Shown here: one piece after another, positions 42,466 through 51,199 of the stretch
Numbering within the stretch: the first letter of the stretch is position 1
Layout of the letters: each line of letters opens with the position of its first letter
NCBI RefSeq assembly: GCF_900102745.1
Contig: NZ_FMZF01000001.1
Coordinates: 682,001 to 746,000 of the forward strand
Direction of reading: 5' to 3'
Source of the DNA: Geodermatophilus telluris
GTDB lineage: Bacteria > Actinomycetota > Actinomycetes > Mycobacteriales > Geodermatophilaceae
DNA: 64,000 nt
Notes under the pieces: generated by a model
What the model was told of the DNA's origin: nothing
The model's input: only the letters and a program-made list of their open reading frames with translations
Databases searched by the model: none
Position numbers and translations under genes: made by a program

Positions 42466-44336
42466 CCGACTCCACCCGCACCACCACGGCCGAGCGCCGG
42501 GACGCCCGCGCCGCGGCCGCCGCGCCCGGAGCGGACGGCGCCTTCACCCACCGGCAGATCCTGACGATCATCGTCGGGCTGATGGTGGCGATGTTCCTCG
42601 CGGCCCTCGACCAGACCGTCGTCGCCACCGCCATCCGCACCATCGCCGACGACCTGCAGGGCTACGACCTGCAGGCCTGGGCGACGACGGCCTTCCTGAT
42701 CACCTCGACGATCAGCACGCCGCTCTACGGCAAGCTCTCCGACATCTACGGCCGGCGGCCCTTCTACCTGTTCGCCATCGGCGTCTTCGTCGTCGGCTCG
42801 GTGCTCTGCGGCCTGGCCGACTCCATGTACCAGCTCGCCGCCTTCCGGGCGATCCAGGGCATCGGCGCCGGTGGCCTCATGTCGCTGGCCCTGGCGATCA
42901 TCGGCGACATCGTGCCGCCGCGGGAGCGCTCCCGGTACCAGGGCTACTTCATGGCCGTCTTCGGCACCTCGAGCGTCCTCGGCCCGGTGATCGGCGGGTT
43001 CTTCGCCGGCCAGACCTCGCTGCTGGGCGTCGACGGCTGGCGCTGGATCTTCTACGTCAACGTGCCGCTGGGCATCCTGGCGTTCGCCGCCGTGTTCCGG
43101 GTGCTGCACCTGCCGCACCACCGCCAGGACCACCGCATCGACTGGCCCGGCGCGCTCGCCCTGGTCACCTTCATCGTGCCGCTGCTGATCGTCGCCGAGC
43201 AGGGCCGGCTGTGGGGCTGGACCTCGGCCCGCGCCCTCGTCTGCTACGGCATCGGCGCCGTCGGCCTCGTGCTGTTCCTGCTGGCCGAGCGGGCGTACGG
43301 CCACGAGGCGCTGCTGCCGCTGCGGCTGTTCCGCAACCGCAGCTTCACCATCGCCACCGCGGGCAGCGTCGTGGTCGGCGCCGGCATGTTCGGCGGCCTG
43401 CTGCTGCTCCCCCAGTACCTGCAGATCGTGCACGGCTCCAGCGCGACCGTCGCCGGCCTGCAGATGATCCCGCTGGTCCTCGGCATCATGATCGGCGCGA
43501 TGAGCTCGGGCGTCACCATCTCGAAGACCGGCCGGTACAAGGTCTTCCCGCTGGCCGGCACCGTGCTCATGACCGCGGCGCTGGTGTCGATGTCGTTCGT
43601 GGTGGGCGCGGAGACGTCGATCTGGACGCTGGTGCCCTTCATGGTCCTGCTCGGCACCGGCCTGGGCTTCAACTTCCAGCCGGCCGTCCTGGCGGTGCAG
43701 AACGCCGTCGCGCCGGGCGAGATGGGCGTGGCCACCTCGTCGGTCACCTTCTTCCGCCAGATGGGCGCCACGATCGGCACCGCCGCGTTCCTGTCCGTGC
43801 TGTTCAGCCGGCTGCCGGTGGAGATCGAGGGTGCGCTGACCGCCTCCACCGACCCCCGGGTGCAGCAGGCGCTGCAGAGCGGCCAGCTGCAGGGCGGCGG
43901 GGACCTGTCGGACACCTCGTTCATCCAGGACCTGCCGTCGTTCCTGGCACTGCCCTTCAAGACGGGCTTCTCGAACGCGATCGACCTGGTGTTCCTCATC
44001 GCGGCGTGCGCCGCGGCGCTGGGCTTCCTGGTCTTCCTGTTCCTGCCGCAGCTCGCACTCAGCGACAAGTCCGGCATCCAGGCCGCGCGCGAGGCGGCGG
44101 CCCGGACCGCCGGGGCGGCCGACCCCGACGACGCCGGTGAGCAGGTGGCGCAGGCCGCGGGCGCGGCGGCCCCGACGTCGACCGCGCCGCCCACCGGCCG
44201 CCCCGGGAACGCCCACGTCGGCGGTGTCCACCGGCGGCCCACCGGCCGGCACGGTGCCGTCGAGGGGGCGCCGACCGGTCTGGCGTCCATCCCCGGCGAC
44301 CACCTGGACGGCGGCGCGGCCCGGCCGCGAGGCTGA
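42462..44336 (+). CDS. DHA2-family (EmrB/QacA) 14-helix MFS efflux transporter
   Basis: Proton-driven drug efflux protein of 624 residues. Motif A G-K-L-S-D-I-Y-G-R-R-P, L-D-Q-T-V-V-A-T-A in helix 1 and motif C-type G-P-V-I-G-G-F-F all fit DHA2. About fourteen helices, then a roughly 100-residue, glycine-rich C-terminal tail that is longer than usual and probably cytoplasmic. ATG overlaps the marR stop, giving a regulator-transporter operon. Substrate unknown. Confidence 0.92.
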   Translation: MTDSTRTTTAERRDARAAAAAPGADGAFTHRQILTIIVGLMVAMFLAALDQTVVATAIRTIADDLQGYDLQAWATTAFLITSTISTPLYGKLSDIYGRRPFYLFAIGVFVVGSVLCGLADSMYQLAAFRAIQGIGAGGLMSLALAIIGDIVPPRERSRYQGYFMAVFGTSSVLGPVIGGFFAGQTSLLGVDGWRWIFYVNVPLGILAFAAVFRVLHLPHHRQDHRIDWPGALALVTFIVPLLIVAEQGRLWGWTSARALVCYGIGAVGLVLFLLAERAYGHEALLPLRLFRNRSFTIATAGSVVVGAGMFGGLLLLPQYLQIVHGSSATVAGLQMIPLVLGIMIGAMSSGVTISKTGRYKVFPLAGTVLMTAALVSMSFVVGAETSIWTLVPFMVLLGTGLGFNFQPAVLAVQNAVAPGEMGVATSSVTFFRQMGATIGTAAFLSVLFSRLPVEIEGALTASTDPRVQQALQSGQLQGGGDLSDTSFIQDLPSFLALPFKTGFSNAIDLVFLIAACAAALGFLVFLFLPQLALSDKSGIQAAREAAARTAGAADPDDAGEQVAQAAGAAAPTSTAPPTGRPGNAHVGGVHRRPTGRHGAVEGAPTGLASIPGDHLDGGAARPRG

Positions 44337-44480
44337 GCGCCGCACGACGACGGAGGCCGCCCTGCGCAGGACGGCGGACGGGGCGCGGGGCCGGAGGCTC
44401 CCGGCCGGGACGGCGTGGCAGGGCTCAGCGCAGGTCGGGGACAGCACCTGGCCGCGGTGGAGGCCGGTAGGCCGACAGAG

Positions 44481-45650
44481 TCAGGGCACGAAGACCGCGC
44501 GCACGCAGCCGTCCTGCTTCTCCTTGAACAGCTCGTAGCCGCGCGGTGCGTCCTCCAGCGGCATCACGTGCGTGGCGAGGTGCTCGGTGACCAGCTCGCC
44601 GCGCTCCATCCACTCCAGCAGGCGCGGGATGTAGCGCGGCCCGTGCACCTGGGCGCCGCGCAGCGTGAGCCCCTTGTTCATCACCGCGCCGAGCGGGAAC
44701 TTGTCGACCATCGCGGCGAAGACCCCGAGGGTGAACACGCTGCCGCTCTTGCGGCAGGCCATGACCGCCTCGCGGACCGCCGTCGGCCGGTCGGTCTGCA
44801 GCCGCAGCTGCTGCTTGACCTGGTCGTAGACCCCCTGCGGGCCGGGGCTGTGCGCCTCCATGCCCACGGCCTCGATGCAGACGTCGGGCCCGCGGCCGCC
44901 GGTGCGCTCCCGCAGCTCCGCCGCAACGTCTGTGGTCGAGTAGTCGATCGTCTCCGCACCGGCGTGCGTGCGGGCCTGCTCCAGCCGCTCGGGCAGCCGG
45001 TCGACGACGAACACCCGCTCCGCGCCGACCAGGGCCGAGATCCGGGCGACCATCTGCCCGACCGCGCCGGCCCCCCACACCGCCACGGTGTCGCCGGGCT
45101 GCACCCCGCCCAGGTCGACGCCGGTGAAGGCGGTGGAGGCGGCGTCGGAGGCGAACAGGGCCCGGTCGTCGGGCACGCCGTCCGGCACGACGAAGCTGCC
45201 GACGTCGGCGAACGGCACCCGCACGTACTCCGCGTGGCTGCCGGCGTACCCGCCGACGGCGTGGGAGTAGCCGACGCAGCCGCCGATCGACTGCCCCCAC
45301 AGCCCCTCGGTGATGCCGGGGTTCGGGTTGCTGTTGTCGCACAGCGAGTACAGCTCGTGGCGGCAGTACCAGCAGTTCCCGCAGGAGACGAACGAGGCGA
45401 CGACGACGCGGTCGCCGACCCGGCGGTGGCGCACGCCGCTGCCGACCTCGACGACCTCGCCCATGAACTCGTGGCCGATGACGTCGCCGGCGCGCATGAA
45501 CGGGATGTAGCCGGAGAGCAGGTGCAGGTCTGACCCGCAGGTGGTCGTCCGGGTGACCCGCAGGATCACGTCGTGGTCGTTGAGCAGCTGCGGCTCCGGG
45601 ACGTCCTCCACCGACAGCCGGTTCACGCCCGTCCAGGTCAGCGCCCTCAC
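44481..45650 (-). CDS. Zinc-dependent alcohol dehydrogenase, formaldehyde dehydrogenase-like
   Basis: MDR-superfamily enzyme of 389 residues. Catalytic zinc ligands T-C-G-S-D-L-H and G-H-E-F-M-G-E, structural zinc loop S-C-G-N-C-W-Y-C-R-H-E-L-Y-S-L-C, and NAD-binding G-A-G-A-V-G. The sequence G-S-D-L-H and long internal insertion resemble glutathione-independent formaldehyde dehydrogenase relatives. GTG 45650 overlaps the stop of the cyclase-like gene (GTGA). Substrate not certain. Confidence 0.9.
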   Translation of the reverse strand: MRALTWTGVNRLSVEDVPEPQLLNDHDVILRVTRTTTCGSDLHLLSGYIPFMRAGDVIGHEFMGEVVEVGSGVRHRRVGDRVVVASFVSCGNCWYCRHELYSLCDNSNPNPGITEGLWGQSIGGCVGYSHAVGGYAGSHAEYVRVPFADVGSFVVPDGVPDDRALFASDAASTAFTGVDLGGVQPGDTVAVWGAGAVGQMVARISALVGAERVFVVDRLPERLEQARTHAGAETIDYSTTDVAAELRERTGGRGPDVCIEAVGMEAHSPGPQGVYDQVKQQLRLQTDRPTAVREAVMACRKSGSVFTLGVFAAMVDKFPLGAVMNKGLTLRGAQVHGPRYIPRLLEWMERGELVTEHLATHVMPLEDAPRGYELFKEKQDGCVRAVFVP

Positions 45651-46114
45651 AGCAGGCCCTCCCGCCGGGACGCGGCCACCGCGCCGTCCAGCAGCCGGCC
45701 GCCGGGGGTGTCGGGCCGCTCGCCGTGCGGGCGCGGGTCCATCCGGAGCACCTCGCCGACCTCGACCAGCTGCTTGGCCTCGCGCAGCGCCTGCCGCAGC
45801 CGGCCGATGTCGTCGTCGGTGGCCGGCCCGCGGAACCGGGCGGCGAGCTCGGTGCCCTTGTCGCCGGGTGCCGGAGTCACCCGCGTCTCGACCCGGTCCC
45901 CCAGCGCGGCGAGCGGGGACGGCAGGTCGGCCAGCCGGTCGGGCTCGGCGAGCACCGTGACCGCGCGCCACCGGCGTGCGGCGGTGGCCGGGTCGTCCTT
46001 CGCCGACGCCGTGCCGACGCCGGGCAGCCGCACGTGCTGCAGCCGCCCGAGGAGGGCCGCACCCGCGTTGCTGGTCAGCCCCGCGGCGCGGCCGATCACC
46101 TGGTCGAGGTCCAT
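45647..46114 (-). CDS. Short cyclase/dehydrase (SRPBCC-like) protein
   Basis: A 155-residue protein. R-R-W-R-A-V-T-V-L-A-E-P and A-P-G-D-K-G-T-E-L-A-A-R, then L-R-E-A-K-Q-L-V-E-V-G-E-V-L, match the C-terminal part of actinobacterial cyclase/dehydrases that usually run longer and start with a DUF4389- or DUF2892-like membrane segment. The N-terminal 40 residues look shortened. Translationally coupled to the alcohol dehydrogenase, as in related genomes. It may be a lipid-binding accessory factor; not demonstrated. Confidence 0.65.
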   Translation of the reverse strand: MDLDQVIGRAAGLTSNAGAALLGRLQHVRLPGVGTASAKDDPATAARRWRAVTVLAEPDRLADLPSPLAALGDRVETRVTPAPGDKGTELAARFRGPATDDDIGRLRQALREAKQLVEVGEVLRMDPRPHGERPDTPGGRLLDGAVAASRREGLL

Positions 46115-46233
46115 GGGGACCGGCTACCCGGGACGCGCCGGTCCTCAACCGGACGGCGCGGTCCGCGGGCCTATCGTGGGCCGGTCGGGCAGCGCGCCCG
46201 CCTCTCCCGCCACCGTCGTCCGTGGAGGCCGTC

Positions 46234-48024
46234 GTGTCCTCGCTCATCCTGTCCCGCCGCGACCTGGAGTTCCTCCTGCACGAGTGGCTGGAGGTCGAGA
46301 CGCTCACGAAGCGGCCGCGGTTCGCCGAGCACTCCCGCGAGACCTTCGACGCCGTCATGGAGCTCGCCGAGCAGATCGCCACCGAGCACTTCGCGCCGCA
46401 CAACCGGAAGGCCGACGAGAACGAGCCGCGCTTCGTCGACGGCCGGGTGGAGATGATCCCCGAGGTCGCGCAGGCGCTCGCCGTCTTCCGCGAGTCCGGG
46501 ATCATGGCCGGCACCTTCGACGAGGAGTACGGCGGCATGCAGCTGCCGCAGACCGTGGGGCAGGCCGCGTTCGCCTGGTTCAAGGCGGCCAACGTCGGGA
46601 CGTCGAGCTACCCGTTCCTGACCATGGGCAACGCCCGGCTGCTGCTGGCGCACGGCTCGCAGGAGCAGAAGGACACCTACGTGCGGCCGATGCTCGAGGG
46701 CCGCTGGTTCGGGACGATGGCGCTCTCGGAGCCGCAGGCCGGGTCCTCCCTGGCCGACATCACCACCCGCGCCGAGCCCCAGGACGACGGCACCTACCGG
46801 CTCACCGGCAACAAGATGTGGATCTCGGCCGGCGACCACGAGCTGACCGAGAACATCGTCCACCTGGTGCTGGCCAAGATCCCCGGCGGTCCGCCCGGGG
46901 TGAAGGGCATCTCGCTGTTCGTCGTCCCCAAGGTCCTGGTCACCGACGACGGCTCGCTCGGCGAGCGCAACGACGTGGTGCTGGCCGGGCTCAACCACAA
47001 GATGGGCTACCGCGGGACGACGAACACGCTGCTGAACTTCGGCGAGGGCGTGCACCGGCCGGGCGGGCGGGCCGGCGCCGTGGGGTACCTCGTGGGCGAG
47101 CCGCACCAGGGGCTCTCCTACATGTTCCACATGATGAACGAGGCCCGGATCGGCGTCGGGATGGGCGCGACCGTGCTCGGCTACACCGGCTACCTGCACG
47201 CCCTCGACTACGCCCGCACCCGCACGCAGGGGCGCCCGGCGAGCAACCGGGACGCCTCCTCGCCGATGGCGCGGCTCGTCGACCACCCCGACGTCCGCCG
47301 GATGCTGCTCGCCGCCAAGAGCTACGCCCAGGGCGGCCTGGCGCTGGGCCTGTACTGCGCGCGGCTGGTCGACGAGGAGCGGACCGCCGAGACGCAGGAG
47401 GAGCGCGAGCGCGCCCACCTGCTGCTGGACACGCTCACGCCGATCGCCAAGGCGTGGCCCTCCCAGTGGGGACCGGTGGCCGACGACCTGGCCATCCAGG
47501 TGCACGGCGGCTACGGCTACACCCGCGACTACCCGGTCGAGCAGTTCTACCGCGACAACCGGCTCAACCCCATCCACGAGGGCACCAACGGCATCCAGGC
47601 CCTCGACCTGCTGGGCCGCAAGGTCACCCTGCACGGCGGGGCCGGCCTGGCGCTGCTGGCCGAGACGATCACCGCGACGACGGCGCGGGCGGCCGGCACG
47701 CCGTTCGCCGACCTCGCCGCCGACGTCGACGCCGCGCTCTCCCGGCTGGTGGCGGTGACCGGCACGCTGTGGGGCACCGGCGACCCGGCACTGGCCCTGG
47801 CCAACGCCAGCGCCTACCTCGACGCGGCCGGGCACACCGTCGTCGGCTGGCTGTGGCTGGAGCAGGCACTGGCCACCCGCGACGAGACCAGCGACTTCCA
47901 CGAGGGCAAGCGCGCCGCCGCGCGGTTCTTCCAGCGCTGGGAGCTGCCGAAGGTGCACACCTGGCTGGACCTGCTGGAGTCGCTGGACCGGACGGTGCTC
48001 GACACCCCGGAGGCCCACCTCTGA
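46234..48024 (+). CDS. Acyl-CoA dehydrogenase with C-terminal extension (FadE5-like)
   Basis: Flavoprotein of 596 residues; the size and C-terminal extension match the FadE5/AcdA group rather than the 380-residue form. FAD/substrate segments L-S-E-P-Q-A-G-S-S-L and W-I-S-A-G-D, and the catalytic-base motif H-E-G-T-N-G-I-Q-A-L-D-L are present. First step of fatty acyl-CoA oxidation; broad chain-length range is likely by analogy. GTG 46234 has GGAGG six bases upstream. Hairpin terminator follows. Confidence 0.93.
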   Translation: MSSLILSRRDLEFLLHEWLEVETLTKRPRFAEHSRETFDAVMELAEQIATEHFAPHNRKADENEPRFVDGRVEMIPEVAQALAVFRESGIMAGTFDEEYGGMQLPQTVGQAAFAWFKAANVGTSSYPFLTMGNARLLLAHGSQEQKDTYVRPMLEGRWFGTMALSEPQAGSSLADITTRAEPQDDGTYRLTGNKMWISAGDHELTENIVHLVLAKIPGGPPGVKGISLFVVPKVLVTDDGSLGERNDVVLAGLNHKMGYRGTTNTLLNFGEGVHRPGGRAGAVGYLVGEPHQGLSYMFHMMNEARIGVGMGATVLGYTGYLHALDYARTRTQGRPASNRDASSPMARLVDHPDVRRMLLAAKSYAQGGLALGLYCARLVDEERTAETQEERERAHLLLDTLTPIAKAWPSQWGPVADDLAIQVHGGYGYTRDYPVEQFYRDNRLNPIHEGTNGIQALDLLGRKVTLHGGAGLALLAETITATTARAAGTPFADLAADVDAALSRLVAVTGTLWGTGDPALALANASAYLDAAGHTVVGWLWLEQALATRDETSDFHEGKRAAARFFQRWELPKVHTWLDLLESLDRTVLDTPEAHL

Positions 48025-48035
48025 GGAGACACCGG

Positions 48036-48070
48036 CGCCCCGCGGCTCCTGCGACAGGAGCGGCGGGGCG
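48036..48070 (+). terminator. Hairpin terminator after the FadE5-like gene
   Basis: Inner stem GCTCCTG / CAGGAGC with a three-base loop, one G-G mismatch, then outer stem CGCCCCGC / GCGGGGCG. Eleven bases after the stop codon and before the convergent small gene, so probably bidirectional. Confidence 0.6.
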
Positions 48071-48109
48071 CGCCGGGTGCGGGTGGCTCCTCGGGAGCCG
48101 GAGGGCGGC

Positions 48110-48271
48110 CTAGACGGCGCGCGCCCCCACGGGCTCGGCCGCGGCACGCGGGGCCGAGGCCGCCGCCCGCTGCTCGCGCTCGTACCGCGCCGTCGTCGAG
48201 GTGCCCATCGCGATCACCAGTCCGGTCAGGACCAGGAAGCCCACGAGAGCGACCACAGGCCACAACACCAT
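48110..48271 (-). CDS. Small single-pass membrane protein (53 residues), paralogous to the 62692 gene
   Basis: Reads M-V-L-W-P-V-V-A-L-V-G-F-L-V-L, then T-G-L-V-I-A-M-G-T-S-T-T-A-R-Y, and a basic/alanine tail. One transmembrane helix at the N-terminus. The helix and following A-R-Y-E-[RF]-E are nearly identical to the N-terminus of the 315-residue protein at 62692 (V-V-W-P-V-V-A-V-V-G-F-L-V-L and S-S-T-A-R-Y-E). It seems to be an anchor-only member of the same family. AAGGGGA lies about ten bases before the ATG. Function unknown. Confidence 0.65.
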   Translation of the reverse strand: MVLWPVVALVGFLVLTGLVIAMGTSTTARYEREQRAAASAPRAAAEPVGARAV

Positions 48272-48396
48272 CGCTGAACGTCCCCTTGCTGTTCGTTCCC
48301 CCGCTGTCGGGACCGTTCCCGCAGCACGTCGTCGGAGACTGTGTCCCCCGCTCGGCGCCCTCTCAATCGTCGTCGCGCGCTGTTCACCTGAGGGGT

Positions 48397-48446
48397 GGGG
48401 TGAGAGTCCTCACCCCGTGGGGACACCGGTGCCGCCGTGGGGTGAG
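48397..48446 (+). promoter_or_regulatory. Repeated GGGGTGAG motifs upstream of an MFS gene
   Basis: GGGGTGAG (48397-48404) and CTCACCCC (48409-48416) form a palindrome with a four-base centre; GGGGTGAG recurs at 48439-48446. All lie within 80 bases of the GTG at 48473. Candidate operator; no adjacent regulator gene. Confidence 0.4.
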
Positions 48447-48472
48447 CGGTCGGGGCATGGTGTCATCGGGGC

Positions 48473-49996
48473 GTGTCCGCCGGTCCGCGAGCCGGGCGAG
48501 CCGGCGCCGTGTCGTCGTCCGCCCCGCCGCGTCCTGCGCTGCTCGTCCTCGCCCTGTCACTCGGTGTGACGACGCTGTCGCTGCTGCAGAGCCTGGTGGT
48601 GCCGGTGCTCGGGCCGATCGGCGAGCAGCTCGGCGTCTCCCCCGCGGCCGCCGGGTGGGTGCTCACCGCCAATCTGCTCGCCGCCGCCGTCCTGACCCCG
48701 GTGCTCGGCCGCCTCGGCGACACCCGCGGCGAGCGGCCGGTGATCGTCGGCATCCTGGCGGCGGTGGCGGTGGGCACCCTGCTGGCCATCGTCACCCACT
48801 CGCTGCCGCTGCTGCTGGCGGCCCGGGTGCTGCAGGGCTCCTCCTACGGCCTGTTCCCGCTGTCGATCAGCGTGCTGCGCCGCGAACTGCCGCCCGGGCG
48901 GCTCAGCGTGGCGATGTCGGTGGTGAGCAGCACCCTCGGCGTCGGCGGCGTCGTGGGACTGGTCGCCGCCGGCCTGCTCACCGGCGACGGCGGCGACTAC
49001 CGGCGGCCGTTCTGGATCGGCCTGGGCGTGACCCTGGTGTCGCTGGTCCTCGTCGCGGTCCTGCTGCCGCGCCGCGCACCCACGGCCACCGGCCGGGTCG
49101 ACTGGCTCGGCGCCGTCGTCCTCGGGATCGGCCTGGTGCTGCTGCTCCTGCCGGTCTCGCAGGGCAACGCGTGGGGCTGGACCTCGCCGGTCACGCTGGG
49201 CAGCGCCGCCGGTGCCGTCGTCGTGCTGACCGGGTGGGTGCTGCTGCAGCGGCGGCGCGCCCAGCCGCTGGTGCGCCCGGCGCTGCTCACCGACCCGCGG
49301 ATGCTGGTGCCCAACCTGGCCGGGCTGACCACCGGCGTCGGGTTGTTCGTCTCCTTCCTCGTGGTCATGCAGTACGTGCAGACACCGCCCGCGGCCGGCT
49401 ACGGCTTCGGCGCCGGCGTGCTCGAGGCCGCCGTCGTCTACCTGCTGCCGGGCGGCGTGGCCGGCATCCTGCTCGCGCCGGTGGCCGGGACGATCGTCGA
49501 CCGGCTCGGGGCGCTGCCCACGCTGCTCGCCGGGGCGGCCGCCGGCATCGCCGGGTTCACCGTGTTCGCGGTGGCCCGCGGTGAGCCCTGGCTGGTCGTC
49601 ACGGCCGGGCTGCTCACCCAGGTGTGGGTGACGGTGGCCTACGCGGCACTGCCGACGCTGGTCGTGCAGGCCGTGCGGCGCAGCGAGACCGGGGTGGCCA
49701 ACGCGGTCAACTCGATCGCGCGGGCGGTGGGCCAGGCGGCCGGCAGCACGGTCACCGTGGCCCTGCTCGGGGCCGCCCTGGACCCGGCCACGGGGTTCCC
49801 CCGCGCCTCGGCGTTCACCGCGGTGGCGCTGCTGGGCCTCGCGGCCGCCGCGGCGGTGGCGCTGGTCAGCGTCGTGGGGATGGTGCAGGCCCGGCGGCGC
49901 GGCCCCGGCGAGCCGGACGGCGACGGGGACGGGGACGGCGCCGAGCGGGCGACCGCGTGCGCCGGGGAGTGGTCGCCGGTCTCCGGCATCCGCTGA
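48473..49996 (+). CDS. MFS transporter (DHA2-like)
   Basis: Major facilitator of 507 residues with about fourteen helices. L-Q-S-L-V-V-P-V-L-G-P-I in helix 1 and motif A G-R-L-G-D-T-R-G-E-R-P are typical of drug-resistance MFS proteins. A low-complexity G-D-G-D tail follows the last helix. GTG start with no obvious ribosome site. GGGGTGAG repeats upstream may be its operator. Substrate unknown. Confidence 0.87.
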   Translation: MSAGPRAGRAGAVSSSAPPRPALLVLALSLGVTTLSLLQSLVVPVLGPIGEQLGVSPAAAGWVLTANLLAAAVLTPVLGRLGDTRGERPVIVGILAAVAVGTLLAIVTHSLPLLLAARVLQGSSYGLFPLSISVLRRELPPGRLSVAMSVVSSTLGVGGVVGLVAAGLLTGDGGDYRRPFWIGLGVTLVSLVLVAVLLPRRAPTATGRVDWLGAVVLGIGLVLLLLPVSQGNAWGWTSPVTLGSAAGAVVVLTGWVLLQRRRAQPLVRPALLTDPRMLVPNLAGLTTGVGLFVSFLVVMQYVQTPPAAGYGFGAGVLEAAVVYLLPGGVAGILLAPVAGTIVDRLGALPTLLAGAAAGIAGFTVFAVARGEPWLVVTAGLLTQVWVTVAYAALPTLVVQAVRRSETGVANAVNSIARAVGQAAGSTVTVALLGAALDPATGFPRASAFTAVALLGLAAAAAVALVSVVGMVQARRRGPGEPDGDGDGDGAERATACAGEWSPVSGIR

Positions 49997-50098
49997 CCGG
50001 AGCCGCGACGCGCCCGGGTGATCACCGGGAGCATGGAACGGCGCCGTCCGGGGCACCTCAGGGTCGATCGCGCACCCGCCCAGTCCCGGAGGACGACG

Positions 50099-51139
50099 AT
50101 GGCCCGCCCCACCGGCTCCCGTGCCGCCAGCGAGAAGGCGCAGACACGGTTCAGCGGCAACACCACCGGAGACCCGGCGCCGCACGACGACAAGGTGAAC
50201 TCCACCCGGTTCGACAACGCGCCCCGAGGAACCGACACGAAGACGACGTTCTTCGCCACGGTCAAGCGCACGCTGACGGAGTTCAGCGAGGACAACCTCA
50301 CCGACTGGGCGGCCTCGCTCACCTACTACGGCGTCCTCGCGCTCTTCCCGGCGCTCATCGCGCTGACCTCGATCATCGGACTGCTGACCACGCCGCAGCA
50401 GCTCACCGACGCGCTGACCACCGTCGTCCCCGCCAGCGCCGCGGACACCCTCGGCCCGGTCATCGAGCAGGTCGCCGGCAACCAGAGCACCGCCGGCTTC
50501 GGCCTGGTCATCGGTCTCGTCGGCGCCGTGTGGTCGGCGTCGGGCTACGTGGGTGCCTTCACCCGCGCCTCGAACGTCGTCTACGAGACGCCCGAGGGCC
50601 GCAAGATCTGGAAGCTCAAGCCGCTGCAGCTGCTGGTCACCCTGATCGGCATCCTGTTCGCCGCCGTCATCGTGGCGATGCTGGTGCTCAGCGGCCCGGT
50701 GGTCGAGGCCATCGGCTCGGCGATCAACGTGGGCCCGACCGCGCTGACCGTGTGGAACGTGGTCAAGTGGCCGGTGATCCTGGTGGTCCTGGCGCTGATG
50801 ATCGCCGTCCTCTACTACTCGACGCCGAACGTGAAGCTGCGCGGTTTCCGGTTCATCAGCCCCGGCGCCGGCGTGGCCATCCTGGTCGCGGTGGTGGCCT
50901 CGGCGCTGTTCGCCTTCTACGTGGCCAACTTCGGCAGCTACAACAAGACCTACGGGGCGCTGGCCGGCGTGGTCGTGTTCCTGATCTGGTTCTGGCTGAT
51001 CAACCTGGCGCTGCTGTTCGGCATCGAGTTCGACGCCGAGAAGGAGCGCACCAAGGAGCTGAAGGACGGCGTGCCGGGGGCGGAGAAGGAGATCCAGCTC
51101 GACGCCCGCGCCGAGCCCAAGGCCCGCAAGACGAACTAG
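50099..51139 (+). CDS. YihY/BrkB-family inner-membrane protein
   Basis: A 346-residue membrane protein with six hydrophobic helices: L-T-Y-Y-G-V-L-A-L-F-P-A-L at helix 1 and G-S-Y-N-K-T-Y-G-A-L-A-G near the fifth are the YihY hallmark, and I-W-F-W-L-I-N-L-A-L-L-F-G-I-E closes it. The first 70 residues are polar and cytoplasmic. Function in the family is not established. ATG 50099 has GGAGG six to seven bases upstream. A very strong hairpin follows. Confidence 0.9.
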   Translation: MARPTGSRAASEKAQTRFSGNTTGDPAPHDDKVNSTRFDNAPRGTDTKTTFFATVKRTLTEFSEDNLTDWAASLTYYGVLALFPALIALTSIIGLLTTPQQLTDALTTVVPASAADTLGPVIEQVAGNQSTAGFGLVIGLVGAVWSASGYVGAFTRASNVVYETPEGRKIWKLKPLQLLVTLIGILFAAVIVAMLVLSGPVVEAIGSAINVGPTALTVWNVVKWPVILVVLALMIAVLYYSTPNVKLRGFRFISPGAGVAILVAVVASALFAFYVANFGSYNKTYGALAGVVVFLIWFWLINLALLFGIEFDAEKERTKELKDGVPGAEKEIQLDARAEPKARKTN

Positions 51140-51150
51140 CGGCACCGAGC

Positions 51151-51197
51151 ACACGCCAGTGGCCCCCTCCCGACGCGGGAGGGGGCCACTGGCGTGT
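51151..51197. terminator. 21-bp perfect hairpin, bidirectional terminator
   Basis: Arms 51151-51171 and 51177-51197 are exact complements around the loop GACGC. It lies 11 bases past the YihY stop and two bases before the convergent HHE-gene stop. Confidence 0.85.
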
Positions 51198-51199
51198 GG

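Noticed and set aside
44337-44480. Possible coding sequence or terminator between the MFS and alcohol dehydrogenase genes
   Set aside because: No frame with a ribosome site and only weak GC-rich stems were seen; left unannotated.
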